Assembly: GCA_964622545.1 (NCBI GenBank)
Contig: CAZUQM010000001.1
Span: 1-64,000 of the forward strand
Origin: JAFGLZ01 sp964622545
GTDB taxonomy: Bacteria > Planctomycetota > Phycisphaerae > UBA1845 > JAFGLZ01
Length of the DNA stretch: 64,000 bases
Direction of reading: 5' to 3'
In this document: one piece after another, positions 8,802-16,752 of the stretch
How positions within the stretch are numbered: the stretch's first letter is position 1
How the letters are laid out: each line of letters begins with the position of its first letter
Position numbers and translations under genes: made by a program
The notes under the pieces: generated by a model
Database searches by the model: none
Told to the model about the DNA's origin: nothing
The model's input: the letters and a program-made list of their open reading frames with translations, nothing else

Positions 8802-9782
8802 ATGGGCAAAGACGCCGAACCCGAGAAGAGCCTCAGCGAGCTGTCGCGCGACGCGCTCGAGCAATACGCCTCCGAGCTCGGCCTGGACGTGCCCAAGCGG
8901 TGCCCTAAGGCCGACCTCCTGCGCGTCATCCGGCAGCGGAGGGAGCTGCTGCTCGAGCTCGATCGGGAGGCCCTGCTGGATATCGTCGTCTGGGCCCGCA
9001 TCCCGGTCCGCAAGTCGGCCAGCAAAGAGAGCCTGGCCAAGCTGATCGCCACGATCGAGACCACCCGCTACGAAGGGCTGAGCCATCGGGGCCTGGAGGC
9101 CCTGGCCAGGCTGCGCGGCCTGAACGTCTCCGGCAACGAGCAGGACGAGACGCTCCGCAAGCGCCTGCGTCGTTCGGCCGGCGTCCTGGGCGGCCTCCGC
9201 GCCAAGCGGCGCGAGCTCGTGCAGTGGGCCATCGACAAGGCCATCAGCGACGGCGACGAGGAACCCGAGGAGTATCAGTTCCTGCCCGAGGACGAGGAGG
9301 CGGCCGGTATCCCGACGCGCTCGCTCGGCCAGCCCCAGGGCGTGGTGGGCAGCATCGCGGGGCGGCTCCGTAACGTCGCCGACGACTACATCGCCGAGAA
9401 GCTCGACGAGATCGAAAGGCGCATCGACGAGAAGCTCGATGAGATCGACGCCCGCCTCAACGAGTGGCGCGATCGCGAGGTCGCCAACAGGCTGCGCATC
9501 ATCAAGATCACCCTGGTGGCCTCGGTTGTTGTCGCCCTGCTGAGTTTGGGGTATAAGTACATCAGCACGAGGGTGGCGACGGAGTCGCCCGCCACCCAAC
9601 CGGCCGCCGGGGTGTTGCGCGATTCGCGCCTCTGCGAAGGCCGTCGTGTGACGAAACGTCCTGTCGCCGACAGGGGGGTTCGCAGCGACCTCAACTCATC
9701 CTTGCGACGCCTCGTCGGGCCTGTGTGGACTATCAGATCGTTGGAGCCGTGCCCCTATGCATCCGACCCTTTCCGAGCGTAG
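8802..9782 (+). CDS. Membrane-anchored protein with SAP/Rho-N-like repeats and coiled coil
   Basis: 326 residues. Three successive helix-turn-helix segments at about 13-47, 54-86 and 93-126 (LSRDALEQYASELGLDV, EALLDIVVWARIPV, GLEALARLRGLNV) look like SAP or Rho-N-terminal-type motifs, which in other proteins bind nucleic acid. An acidic linker follows, then a charged heptad stretch at about 195-228 (EKLDEIERRIDEKLDEIDAR) and one membrane helix (about 236-252). The last 70 residues are arginine-rich and run into the next gene by 26 bases; they read like non-coding sequence and may follow a lost stop or a frameshift. Possible job: tethering DNA or RNA to the membrane (inference). Confidence 0.7.
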   Translation: MGKDAEPEKSLSELSRDALEQYASELGLDVPKRCPKADLLRVIRQRRELLLELDREALLDIVVWARIPVRKSASKESLAKLIATIETTRYEGLSHRGLEALARLRGLNVSGNEQDETLRKRLRRSAGVLGGLRAKRRELVQWAIDKAISDGDEEPEEYQFLPEDEEAAGIPTRSLGQPQGVVGSIAGRLRNVADDYIAEKLDEIERRIDEKLDEIDARLNEWRDREVANRLRIIKITLVASVVVALLSLGYKYISTRVATESPATQPAAGVLRDSRLCEGRRVTKRPVADRGVRSDLNSSLRRLVGPVWTIRSLEPCPYASDPFRA

Positions 9783-10200
9783 CGCAGAGGTCATTCGCCT
9801 GGCCAACAAGATCGCCCACGAGTACGAACAGGAATACGTGGGGACCGAGCATCTGCTCTTGGCCATCGCCCGCGAGGGTACGGGACTGGCCTGTGAGTTT
9901 CTGTCCGCCAACGGCGTCGACGAAACCCGGCTCAAGGAGGTCGTCGACAAGCTGATCAAGCAGTCGATGGAGGATACGTGGGTGTTCGGTCGCCTGCCCG
10001 GCACGCCCCACTTCCGAAACGTCATGTCTGGCGCGATCGAGGAGGCCGGCAGGGTCAACAGCCCTGAGATCCGCGTCGAGCATCTCTTCCTCGGACTGCT
10101 CCGCGAGAAGGGATCGGTGGCCGAAAACGCCCTCGCCGACGTCGGCATCACGCTGAGCCAGGCCCAGAAGGGCATCGCCAAACTGGTCGGCAGCAAGTAG
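9757..10200 (+). CDS. Stand-alone Clp N-terminal domain protein
   Basis: 147 residues made only of the double Clp N repeat: first copy about 5-70 (YVGTEHLLLAIAREGTGLA), second about 80-143 (IRVEHLFLGLLREKGSVAE). In ClpA/ClpB/ClpC this domain recruits substrates or adaptors; here the AAA+ ATPase part is absent, and the protein ends normally just after repeat two. Single-domain relatives exist in actinobacteria and planctomycetes and may act as adaptors or decoys for the Clp machine. The start codon at 9757 overlaps the end of the preceding frame. No clear ribosome binding site is seen. Confidence 0.85.
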   Translation: MHPTLSERSAEVIRLANKIAHEYEQEYVGTEHLLLAIAREGTGLACEFLSANGVDETRLKEVVDKLIKQSMEDTWVFGRLPGTPHFRNVMSGAIEEAGRVNSPEIRVEHLFLGLLREKGSVAENALADVGITLSQAQKGIAKLVGSK

Positions 10201-10230
10201 GAAGCGCTTCATCCCCCAGCAGGCAGGCCG

Positions 10231-11013
10231 TCACCGCTCGCTGTGGCGCACCGGCCAGGTCACCGGTGGCTGGCCGAACCGCGTCCCCTCGGCCGTGATC
10301 TGCTCGGCCTGGGCCCGACGGGCCACGAGGGGCGGCGCCACGTCCGGCAGCACCACACCCTGCTTCTGCAAGCCCTCTTTGATGTACGCCACGGCCTCGT
10401 CCACATCGTCGGTCAGGATGAAGCGATCCATGTCCTCGGGCGAGATGTTGGCATAATCGTCCAGCATGGTCTTGCGGAGGAAATCCACCAGCGGCGCCCA
10501 GAACCGGCTGCCCATCAAGACCACCGGACGCGTGTCGGTCTTCTCCGTCTGCATCAGCGTTAAGGCCTCGAAGAATTCGTCCATCGTGCCGAACCCGCCC
10601 GGGAAGCACACCACCCCCATGGCGTACTTCACGAACATCACCTTGCGGCAGAAAAAGTAGTGGAAGTTGACCGGCCGCGTTACGTAGGGGTTGCATTGCT
10701 GCTCCATCGGCAGCGAGATGTTCAGGCCGATGCTGGTGCCGCCGGCCTCGAACGCGCCCTTGTTGGCGGCCTCCATGATGCCCGGCCCGCCGCCGGTGAT
10801 GACGCTGAAGCCCGCCTCGACCAGGGCCTGGCCCATGTGCTCGGCCATCAGATAGCGCTTCTGCTCCGGCCTCGACCGGGCCGAACCGAACACCGACACC
10901 GCCGGACCGACGCCCGCCATCTCCTCGAAACCTTCCACGAACTCCGCCATGATCCGGAAGACCCGCCAGGTCTCCTCGGCGGCCGTCCGAAAGATCGGTT
11001 CCATGCGTGTCAT
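10231..11013 (-). CDS. LOG-family protein (TIGR00730 / lysine decarboxylase-like)
   Basis: 260 residues with the Rossmann-type LOG signatures TGGGPGIMEAANKGA and PGGFGTMDEFFEALTLMQT. Enzymes of this family remove ribose 5-phosphate from cytokinin or other nucleoside monophosphates, and many bacterial members, such as YgdH/PpnN, are purine nucleotide nucleosidases. Start: AGGAG at 11027-11023 serves either the ATG at 11013 (9 bases) or a TTG at 11016 (6 bases); I chose the ATG. It converges on the Clp N gene, 30 bases between stops. Confidence 0.88.
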   Translation of the reverse strand: MTRMEPIFRTAAEETWRVFRIMAEFVEGFEEMAGVGPAVSVFGSARSRPEQKRYLMAEHMGQALVEAGFSVITGGGPGIMEAANKGAFEAGGTSIGLNISLPMEQQCNPYVTRPVNFHYFFCRKVMFVKYAMGVVCFPGGFGTMDEFFEALTLMQTEKTDTRPVVLMGSRFWAPLVDFLRKTMLDDYANISPEDMDRFILTDDVDEAVAYIKEGLQKQGVVLPDVAPPLVARRAQAEQITAEGTRFGQPPVTWPVRHSER

Positions 11014-11130
11014 CAATAGGGACTCCTGAGCTGGACCATCGCGCTTCGGGCGCGATCCGCGCGCCGAGCGGCCTTCGTAGTGGATAACGGGCGGCTGCCT
11101 CCAGGCCCCGACCGACCCAAGATTATTGGG

Positions 11131-11994
11131 CTAGGGAAACGTGACTGCAACCTTGATGCCGGCCGGGATCTTGTTCTCGGGATTGGGGACCTCGAGCTTG
11201 ATCGTGTACATCTGGCTCTCGGGTTGGACCAGACGGTCGACCAGGATCACCTTGCCCTCGGCCCGGCCGTCCGGCAGTTGCCCCGCTCGGATGATCGCGC
11301 GATCACCCAACCGGATCCTGCCGTAGGTGCTCGTCGGGGCCGGCACCCGAACGTGCAGCGGATCCAACCGCGCGATCTGACAGAGGACCGTGTCGTCGAT
11401 GCCGTCCACCAGCTCGCCGACGCTCTTGACGCGCTTGGCCACATAGCCGTCGAGCGGCGACTTGATCGTCCGGCGCTCGATGACCTTCTTGTCCCGCTCG
11501 TACTCGAACTGCGCCACACGCCGGTCGTGTTGGGCCTTCTTCACAAGGGCCTCCGTGTAGAGCTCGTCGATCCGTGCGGTCTCGACCTCCATCGGAGCGG
11601 CCGCCGAGCGCTTGGCCAGATCCAGGACCCGCTTCTGCTCGATCTCCTTCAGCTCGTGCCTGAGCTTGGCCACCTCCACATCGATCTCACTCTCGGCCTG
11701 GGTCTTGCTGATCTGAAGCGAGCCCTGCTCGACGCTCGATTCGAGCCTGCACACCACATGCCCTTTCTTGACCGTGTCGCCCTCCTCGACGGTGAGTTCC
11801 TCGATCACGCCCTTCTCCGAGCTGGCCAGATCAACCAGGTCCGAGGGCTCGGTATGGGCCGGCAGGGCCTCCAGCTCGCCGGGCGAATCGGTAGCTTGGG
11901 CCAGGGCAGGACGTCCCGACGTCCCGGCCAGCATGATCACACCGGCCGCCACGGGCAGACCCAACACCACGAGAACGATCAGCCGCTGTCGCAT
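11131..11994 (-). CDS. HlyD/RND-type periplasmic adaptor
   Basis: 287 residues from the ATG at 11994, preceded by AGGAGG at 7 bases. N-terminal membrane/signal segment (LIVLVVLGLPVAAGVIMLAG), biotinyl-lipoyl-like half motif (SEKGVIEELTVEEGDTVKKG), a coiled-coil hairpin (about 90-160), then the second lipoyl half (RRTIKSPLDGYVAKRVKSVG) and a beta-barrel. Adaptors of this kind bridge inner-membrane pumps and outer-membrane channels. No pump or TolC-like gene lies next to it, so its partner is elsewhere or it has another use. Confidence 0.88.
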   Translation of the reverse strand: MRQRLIVLVVLGLPVAAGVIMLAGTSGRPALAQATDSPGELEALPAHTEPSDLVDLASSEKGVIEELTVEEGDTVKKGHVVCRLESSVEQGSLQISKTQAESEIDVEVAKLRHELKEIEQKRVLDLAKRSAAAPMEVETARIDELYTEALVKKAQHDRRVAQFEYERDKKVIERRTIKSPLDGYVAKRVKSVGELVDGIDDTVLCQIARLDPLHVRVPAPTSTYGRIRLGDRAIIRAGQLPDGRAEGKVILVDRLVQPESQMYTIKLEVPNPENKIPAGIKVAVTFP

Positions 11995-12494
11995 GTGCGC
12001 ACCTCCTATGACCCCCTCCACGACCATCGTAAAGCCCATATCGGCAGGCATTTGTCGATGCCATCAGCCAAAATGCGTCCCGTGTCACTCCACCTGGACA
12101 TCTTAGGGTCGCTCACCGTCAGGACGCTCGCGGGGGGGGCGAAAAACCGCGCAACGCCGAATGGGGCGCAGGCCCGAAACCGGGGACGTTCGTGCACGGG
12201 CCGTCTTGGAACCCACGTCCTGGCAGTCGCTCTTACGCTTAGCTTGCCGGTCGAGATCGCCTTGCCGGCCGTTGGGATAAACCGGATACTACAACAACGT
12301 TGTTATGGTAATCCTAGCGCGATCCTTACATTCGCTAAGATGCTTCCAGAGAACCCTTTGGGCGAGTAGGCTATCGACGGGCCACGGCAATTTGCACGGA
12401 TTAGACTTGCCAGGTCACGCCAAGTTAGTGTACATTTACTTAGTAGAGAGGGGTTGCATGCCTGCATACACTATCCTGTGAGGAGGGCTCATTC
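11995..12494. other. Divergent intergenic region
   Basis: 500 bases, less GC-rich than its flanks, between two divergent genes. It holds a perfect 12-base palindrome (12293-12304) and, close to the esterase start, AGTGTA paired at a distance with TACACT. I see no tRNA or known riboswitch. Confidence 0.4.
12293..12304. promoter_or_regulatory. Perfect palindrome, possible operator
   Basis: AACAACGTTGTT, an exact 12-base palindrome in the AT-richer middle of the divergent region. The form suits a dimeric repressor site, but no regulator gene is adjacent and no second copy was noticed. Confidence 0.3.
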
Positions 12495-14129
12495 ATGTGG
12501 CAAGTCAAGTGCGGGGGGGCAACGTTTGCCCTGGCGATCGTGGGCGCGACACTCCTAGCCAGCGGCGACGCCGACGCCCAGGTCAGCTTCGAACGGTACA
12601 GAGCGCTGGGCGACAGCCTATCGCACGGCACGCAAGGCGGCCTGATCGTCGACTACCGCTCGCAGCCGCGCGCCTGGCCGGCCCTGCTCGCATCGAAGCT
12701 GGGCACCAGCTTTCCGCTCCCCTTGCTCAAGAAGGCTACCCTCGTGGCCGGCATGAGGCGTCAGGACCATCCCGACTATGCGTACTGCGCCAACCTCGCC
12801 TGCAACGGGGCGGACACCAAGGACACCTGGGACGATGAGTGCGACGAGATCCCCTGGTACCAGTTCGGCTACGATTGGGATTTCGAGAACGTCGTGCTTC
12901 AACCGCGCATCGGCCACACGCAGGTGTCGGCCGCCGTGGCCGACGACGCCACCTTCGTGACGTTCTTCCTCGGCGGTAACGAGTTTCTCCAGTGCATCCT
13001 TCGCACGGGGACGATCTTCGAGTTCGCCCAGATCGTCGGGGTGGACGAGATCGACCCGCTGGGCGGCAAGCAGCCGGCGAGTCAAGCGGCGTTCTACAAC
13101 GACTTCAAGCATGCCATCACGCAGCTCTGGGCTCCGGACCGCGCCGTCGCGGTCGGGACGTTCCCCGTGCTCGACTACATCGCGGCCGTGATGGACAAGG
13201 ACGAGATCACCGCCATCGTCGGCCCGAACCCCATGCCGGCCGACTGTCACACCAACGAGATCATCATGGCCGCCATCTACCGCGGCTGGCTGCCCGAATG
13301 GGACACCGACCTGCTCGCCGACGACCGTAACTACTACACGCCGGCCGAGCTCCAGGTCATCAACGACGCCGTGACCGGCTACAACGCGACGATCCGAGCG
13401 ATCGCCGCCGACCCGAACCACCCCTGCGCGGTGGCGGACATGGGTCAACTGGTCGAGGACATGGCCCACGAGCTCGTCTACGTCAACGGCTGGCGCATCA
13501 CCGACCAGTACACCATCAACTGCGTCGGGCGACCCTGGGCCAGCATGTACAGCAGCGACGGCGTCCATCCGAGCGACATCGGCCATGGACTCATCGCGGC
13601 GACCTTCATCGATGCCATCAACGACTTCTACGGCACCAACGTCCCGCAGTTTACCGACGCTGAGCTGACCGCCATCCTCAACAACGATCGCTTCGCCGAC
13701 AACGACGGTGACGGCCGCATCGAGGGCCTCAGCGCCGAGGCCTTCTACTACTGCGTCAACTGGTTCCTCGGCGATACCTACACCGGCGACTCCGGCGAGA
13801 CGCCCCGCAGCGGCAAGCTGCTGACGGTCGATGTGGTCAACCCCACCTTCGGCACCGTCGCGACCTCCGGTAAGGGCCCCGAGTACTTCACCGGCAGCAC
13901 CGTCACGATCACGGCTTACCCCGACATCAGCAACGGCAAGCTCTTCAGCCACTGGGAAGGCGACGTCCCCGCCGGTCACGAGACCGACAACCCGCTGACG
14001 ATCGTCATGGACAGCGACAAGCAACTCACGGCCGTCTTCGAGTGCGGCGAGACCGGCCCTGCCGTCCTCGTCATGATGACGCTGACGATGACCAGTCTGC
14101 TGGTCGTGAGCCGGCTTCGTCGTCGGTAG
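12495..14129 (+). CDS. Secreted SGNH/GDSL-type esterase with InlB-type repeat and membrane anchor
   Basis: 544 residues; AGGAGG 8 bases before the ATG. Signal peptide about 1-28. SGNH hydrolase blocks: ALGDSLSHG (nucleophile Ser in GDS), FFLGGNEF (oxyanion Asn), and SSDGVHPSDIGHG (Asp-x-x-His pair), so the catalytic set is complete. Near 410 there is an acidic Ca-binding-like loop (DNDGDGRIEG). Residues about 445-520 form a divergent InlB B-repeat (SHWEGDVPAG), a cell-surface module. The C-terminus is a hydrophobic helix followed by RLRRR, which should anchor it to a membrane or act as a sorting signal. Ester substrate unknown. Confidence 0.87.
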   Translation: MWQVKCGGATFALAIVGATLLASGDADAQVSFERYRALGDSLSHGTQGGLIVDYRSQPRAWPALLASKLGTSFPLPLLKKATLVAGMRRQDHPDYAYCANLACNGADTKDTWDDECDEIPWYQFGYDWDFENVVLQPRIGHTQVSAAVADDATFVTFFLGGNEFLQCILRTGTIFEFAQIVGVDEIDPLGGKQPASQAAFYNDFKHAITQLWAPDRAVAVGTFPVLDYIAAVMDKDEITAIVGPNPMPADCHTNEIIMAAIYRGWLPEWDTDLLADDRNYYTPAELQVINDAVTGYNATIRAIAADPNHPCAVADMGQLVEDMAHELVYVNGWRITDQYTINCVGRPWASMYSSDGVHPSDIGHGLIAATFIDAINDFYGTNVPQFTDAELTAILNNDRFADNDGDGRIEGLSAEAFYYCVNWFLGDTYTGDSGETPRSGKLLTVDVVNPTFGTVATSGKGPEYFTGSTVTITAYPDISNGKLFSHWEGDVPAGHETDNPLTIVMDSDKQLTAVFECGETGPAVLVMMTLTMTSLLVVSRLRRR

Positions 14130-14156
14130 TCCGCACCAGACTTGACGACATCCCTT

Positions 14157-14191
14157 CGGGCTCCGCGCAGCGGCGCGGGGCCCGTTTTCTT
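14157..14191 (+). terminator. Intrinsic terminator
   Basis: 12-bp stem (14157-14168 with 14173-14184, one G-T pair), four-base loop AGCG, then TTTTCTT. It ends the esterase transcript. Confidence 0.85.
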
Positions 14192-14227
14192 GCCGGACCG
14201 TCGATAGGAAAGCGAGATCAGAGCCTC

Positions 14228-16729
14228 TCAACCCCCTGTGGTCGTGGCGGGCCCCGTCGTACTGCGGCTCAGGTTCTCACGGGCCGCGGCGAGATTCGGG
14301 TCGATCTCCAGGGCCCGACGAAAGCACCGAACGGCCGCGTCGCGATCACCGGTCGACAACAGCGCCTGACCGAGCGCGTTGTGGGCGGCGGCGTGCTTCG
14401 GCTGCAGCTCGACCGCCCTGCGAAAGGCTTGGATCGCATCGGCCGGCTTCTCCTGCATCGCCAGCACAACGCCAAGGTTGTAGTGTGTCGTCGCCGATCG
14501 CGGAGCCAGCTCGACCGCCCGTTCGAGGTGGGTCTCGGCCTCGTCGAACCGTCCCGCGCCTCCGAGCAGGGCCCCGAGTCGTAGCCGCAGCAGGGCGTTG
14601 TTCCCATCCGCCTCAACGGCCTGTGCGAGCACGTCCGCCGCCTGCCGCGGCTGACCCGCCTCCTGAAGCAGGCCGCTCAGGGCCACACTCGACTCGGCAT
14701 CGGCGCGACGCTCCAACGACCGACGCAGCGTCGCGATGGCTTGATCGCCCCGCCCGGCACGTCGATGGAGCTCGGCCAGCGCTCTCGCTGCCTTGCCGAA
14801 GCCCGGATCCGATCGGTATGCCCCCTCGAACGCAGCAAAGGCTTCCTGCGTCCGTCCCGCCGCATGATGCAGGGCCCCCAGGTTGAACCGGGCCGCCGCG
14901 CTCTGGCTGCCCCGCCCGACCTCGATGCACCGCTCGAAAAGCTCGAACGCCTGATCGGCCCGGCCGCGCTTGGCCGCCAGCGCTCCCAACCCGAACAACG
15001 CCCGATGGGATTGCGCGTCTTCCTCCAGCGCCTGACGGAAGCTTACCTCCGCTTGCTCGTGCTGGCCCCTCTCGAGCAGGATCGTCCCGATGCCCACCAG
15101 GGCCTCGGCTTTGCTGGGGCTCAGATCGAGCTCCTTACGGTACGCCGCCAAGGCCTCGTCGTGCCGGCCCGTCGCCTGGTACGACTCGCTGATGACCTGC
15201 CACGCCCGAAGGTCGTTGGGCCGCTTGGCCAGATGCGGTGCCAGCAGGGCGATCGCCTCATCGTGCCGGCCTCGATCCGCCAGGGTCTCGGCACGTTGAA
15301 GCAAGCGCCATTCGCCGATCACGTCCTTCGGATCCGGCGCCGCGGACGTGGACGCCCCGCCCTTTCCGGCGTCGAAGGCGTAGCCGAGCTGTTGAAGCCG
15401 CGACCGCGATTCCGGATCGAGCGGCAGGTTCCCCTGCACCGAGGCGGCGACCTCCGGATCCTGTCCGAGATGGTCCCGCAAGCTGGCCAACAGGTCCTTG
15501 GCCTGCTCCCGTCGCTGCCCGATCCGATTGCGGGTCTCGGCCGGGTCCGACGTCAGGTCGTACAGCTCGGGCTGGGGGGCCTGAATGAACTTCACGCCCA
15601 CCGTGCGCAACCCCAGAAGCGGCGCCCAACCGTGCTGAAGCTTCGGACCGAGCGACTCCAACACGAGCTCGCGATCTGGACCGGGCGTCGTCCGCGCCAG
15701 GCTCATGCCGTCCAGGTCCTCGGGCATCGGCAGGCCCAACAGATCGAGCGTCGTCGGCATGATGTCGATCAGCCCGACGTGCCCGGCCATCTCCCGCCCG
15801 GCCGCCAGGACCCCCGGCGCCCGCCACAGCAAGGGCACGTGCATCGTCGCATCGTAGATGAAGATGCCGTGCGTCAGCTCCTCGTGCTCGCCCAGAGACT
15901 CACCGTGATCGGCGGCCACGATGACGAGCGTCTTCTCGGCCAGTCCCAGTCGGTCGAGCTCGCCAAGCAGCTCACCAAGCTGTGCGTCGGTGTACGCGAT
16001 CTCGCCGTCGTAGGGCCGGCCGTCGAAACGGTCGGCGAACGGCTGCGGAGGCTCATACGGGGCGTGCGGGTCGAAGTAGTGCACCCAGAGGAAGAGCGGA
16101 CGGCCCTGATGATCGCTCAGCCAGGCGCGAGCCCGCTCGGTGGTCTTCTCGGCGATCCGCTCGCGGTAACCGGCGCTCGTAGGCTGTGAACCGTCCGTCA
16201 GGTCGTCGTCGTAATGGTCGAAGCCCTGGGCCAGGCCGTAGCGACGATCGAGGACATAAGCGCTGATTACGGCGCCGGTGCGGTAGCCCTCGCGCTGCAG
16301 GCATTCGGCCAGCGTATCTACGCGATCTTCGAGGCGGAACTTCCCGTTGATGCGCGCGCCGTGACGATGCGGATCGAGCCCCGTCAGGAGGGTCGCGTGC
16401 GACGGCAGCGTGAGCGGCGCCGGCGCGACGGCCTGCGTGCAACGAACGCCTTGCCGGGCCAACGCGTCCAGCACGGGCGTGCCGGCGTCGTCATCGCCAT
16501 AGCAGCCGAGACGATCGGCGCGCACGGTGTCGAGCGTCACGAGCAGGACGTTCCAGCCTCGCAGCGAGCCCGGCCGGGCGAGCTCCGCCCCCGATCCGCT
16601 CGGTCTGCCACCCCAGGCCAGAAACAGTATGACCGCCGCGCCGAGGACAGCCAGTCCGACCAGCGCCCGAAGCCAGAGGCGCGACCACGGCTGGAATCCG
16701 GACATGGGTTGGCCAGGAGGGTTCGTCAT
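14228..16729 (-). CDS. Alkaline-phosphatase-superfamily ('sulfatase-like') protein with TPR tail, copy 1
   Basis: 833 residues. N-terminal membrane helix (about 22-40), sulfatase fold about 57-400, then TPR repeats about 440-820. Metal ligands are visible in LVTLDTVRADRLGCYG and VAADHGESLGEHEE. The sulfatase nucleophile motif C/S-x-P-S-R is replaced by Thr107-L-P-S-H (codon at 16411-16409), so it cannot form formylglycine. Thr nucleophiles occur in EptA and LtaS phosphotransferases of the same superfamily, so a phospho-group transfer or hydrolysis is more likely than sulfate release. The periplasmic TPR part probably binds protein partners. It lies 23 bases downstream of its paralogue. Confidence 0.88.
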   Translation of the reverse strand: MTNPPGQPMSGFQPWSRLWLRALVGLAVLGAAVILFLAWGGRPSGSGAELARPGSLRGWNVLLVTLDTVRADRLGCYGDDDAGTPVLDALARQGVRCTQAVAPAPLTLPSHATLLTGLDPHRHGARINGKFRLEDRVDTLAECLQREGYRTGAVISAYVLDRRYGLAQGFDHYDDDLTDGSQPTSAGYRERIAEKTTERARAWLSDHQGRPLFLWVHYFDPHAPYEPPQPFADRFDGRPYDGEIAYTDAQLGELLGELDRLGLAEKTLVIVAADHGESLGEHEELTHGIFIYDATMHVPLLWRAPGVLAAGREMAGHVGLIDIMPTTLDLLGLPMPEDLDGMSLARTTPGPDRELVLESLGPKLQHGWAPLLGLRTVGVKFIQAPQPELYDLTSDPAETRNRIGQRREQAKDLLASLRDHLGQDPEVAASVQGNLPLDPESRSRLQQLGYAFDAGKGGASTSAAPDPKDVIGEWRLLQRAETLADRGRHDEAIALLAPHLAKRPNDLRAWQVISESYQATGRHDEALAAYRKELDLSPSKAEALVGIGTILLERGQHEQAEVSFRQALEEDAQSHRALFGLGALAAKRGRADQAFELFERCIEVGRGSQSAAARFNLGALHHAAGRTQEAFAAFEGAYRSDPGFGKAARALAELHRRAGRGDQAIATLRRSLERRADAESSVALSGLLQEAGQPRQAADVLAQAVEADGNNALLRLRLGALLGGAGRFDEAETHLERAVELAPRSATTHYNLGVVLAMQEKPADAIQAFRRAVELQPKHAAAHNALGQALLSTGDRDAAVRCFRRALEIDPNLAAARENLSRSTTGPATTTGG

Positions 16730-16752
16730 GGCGTCACGCTGAACGAGAAGGG

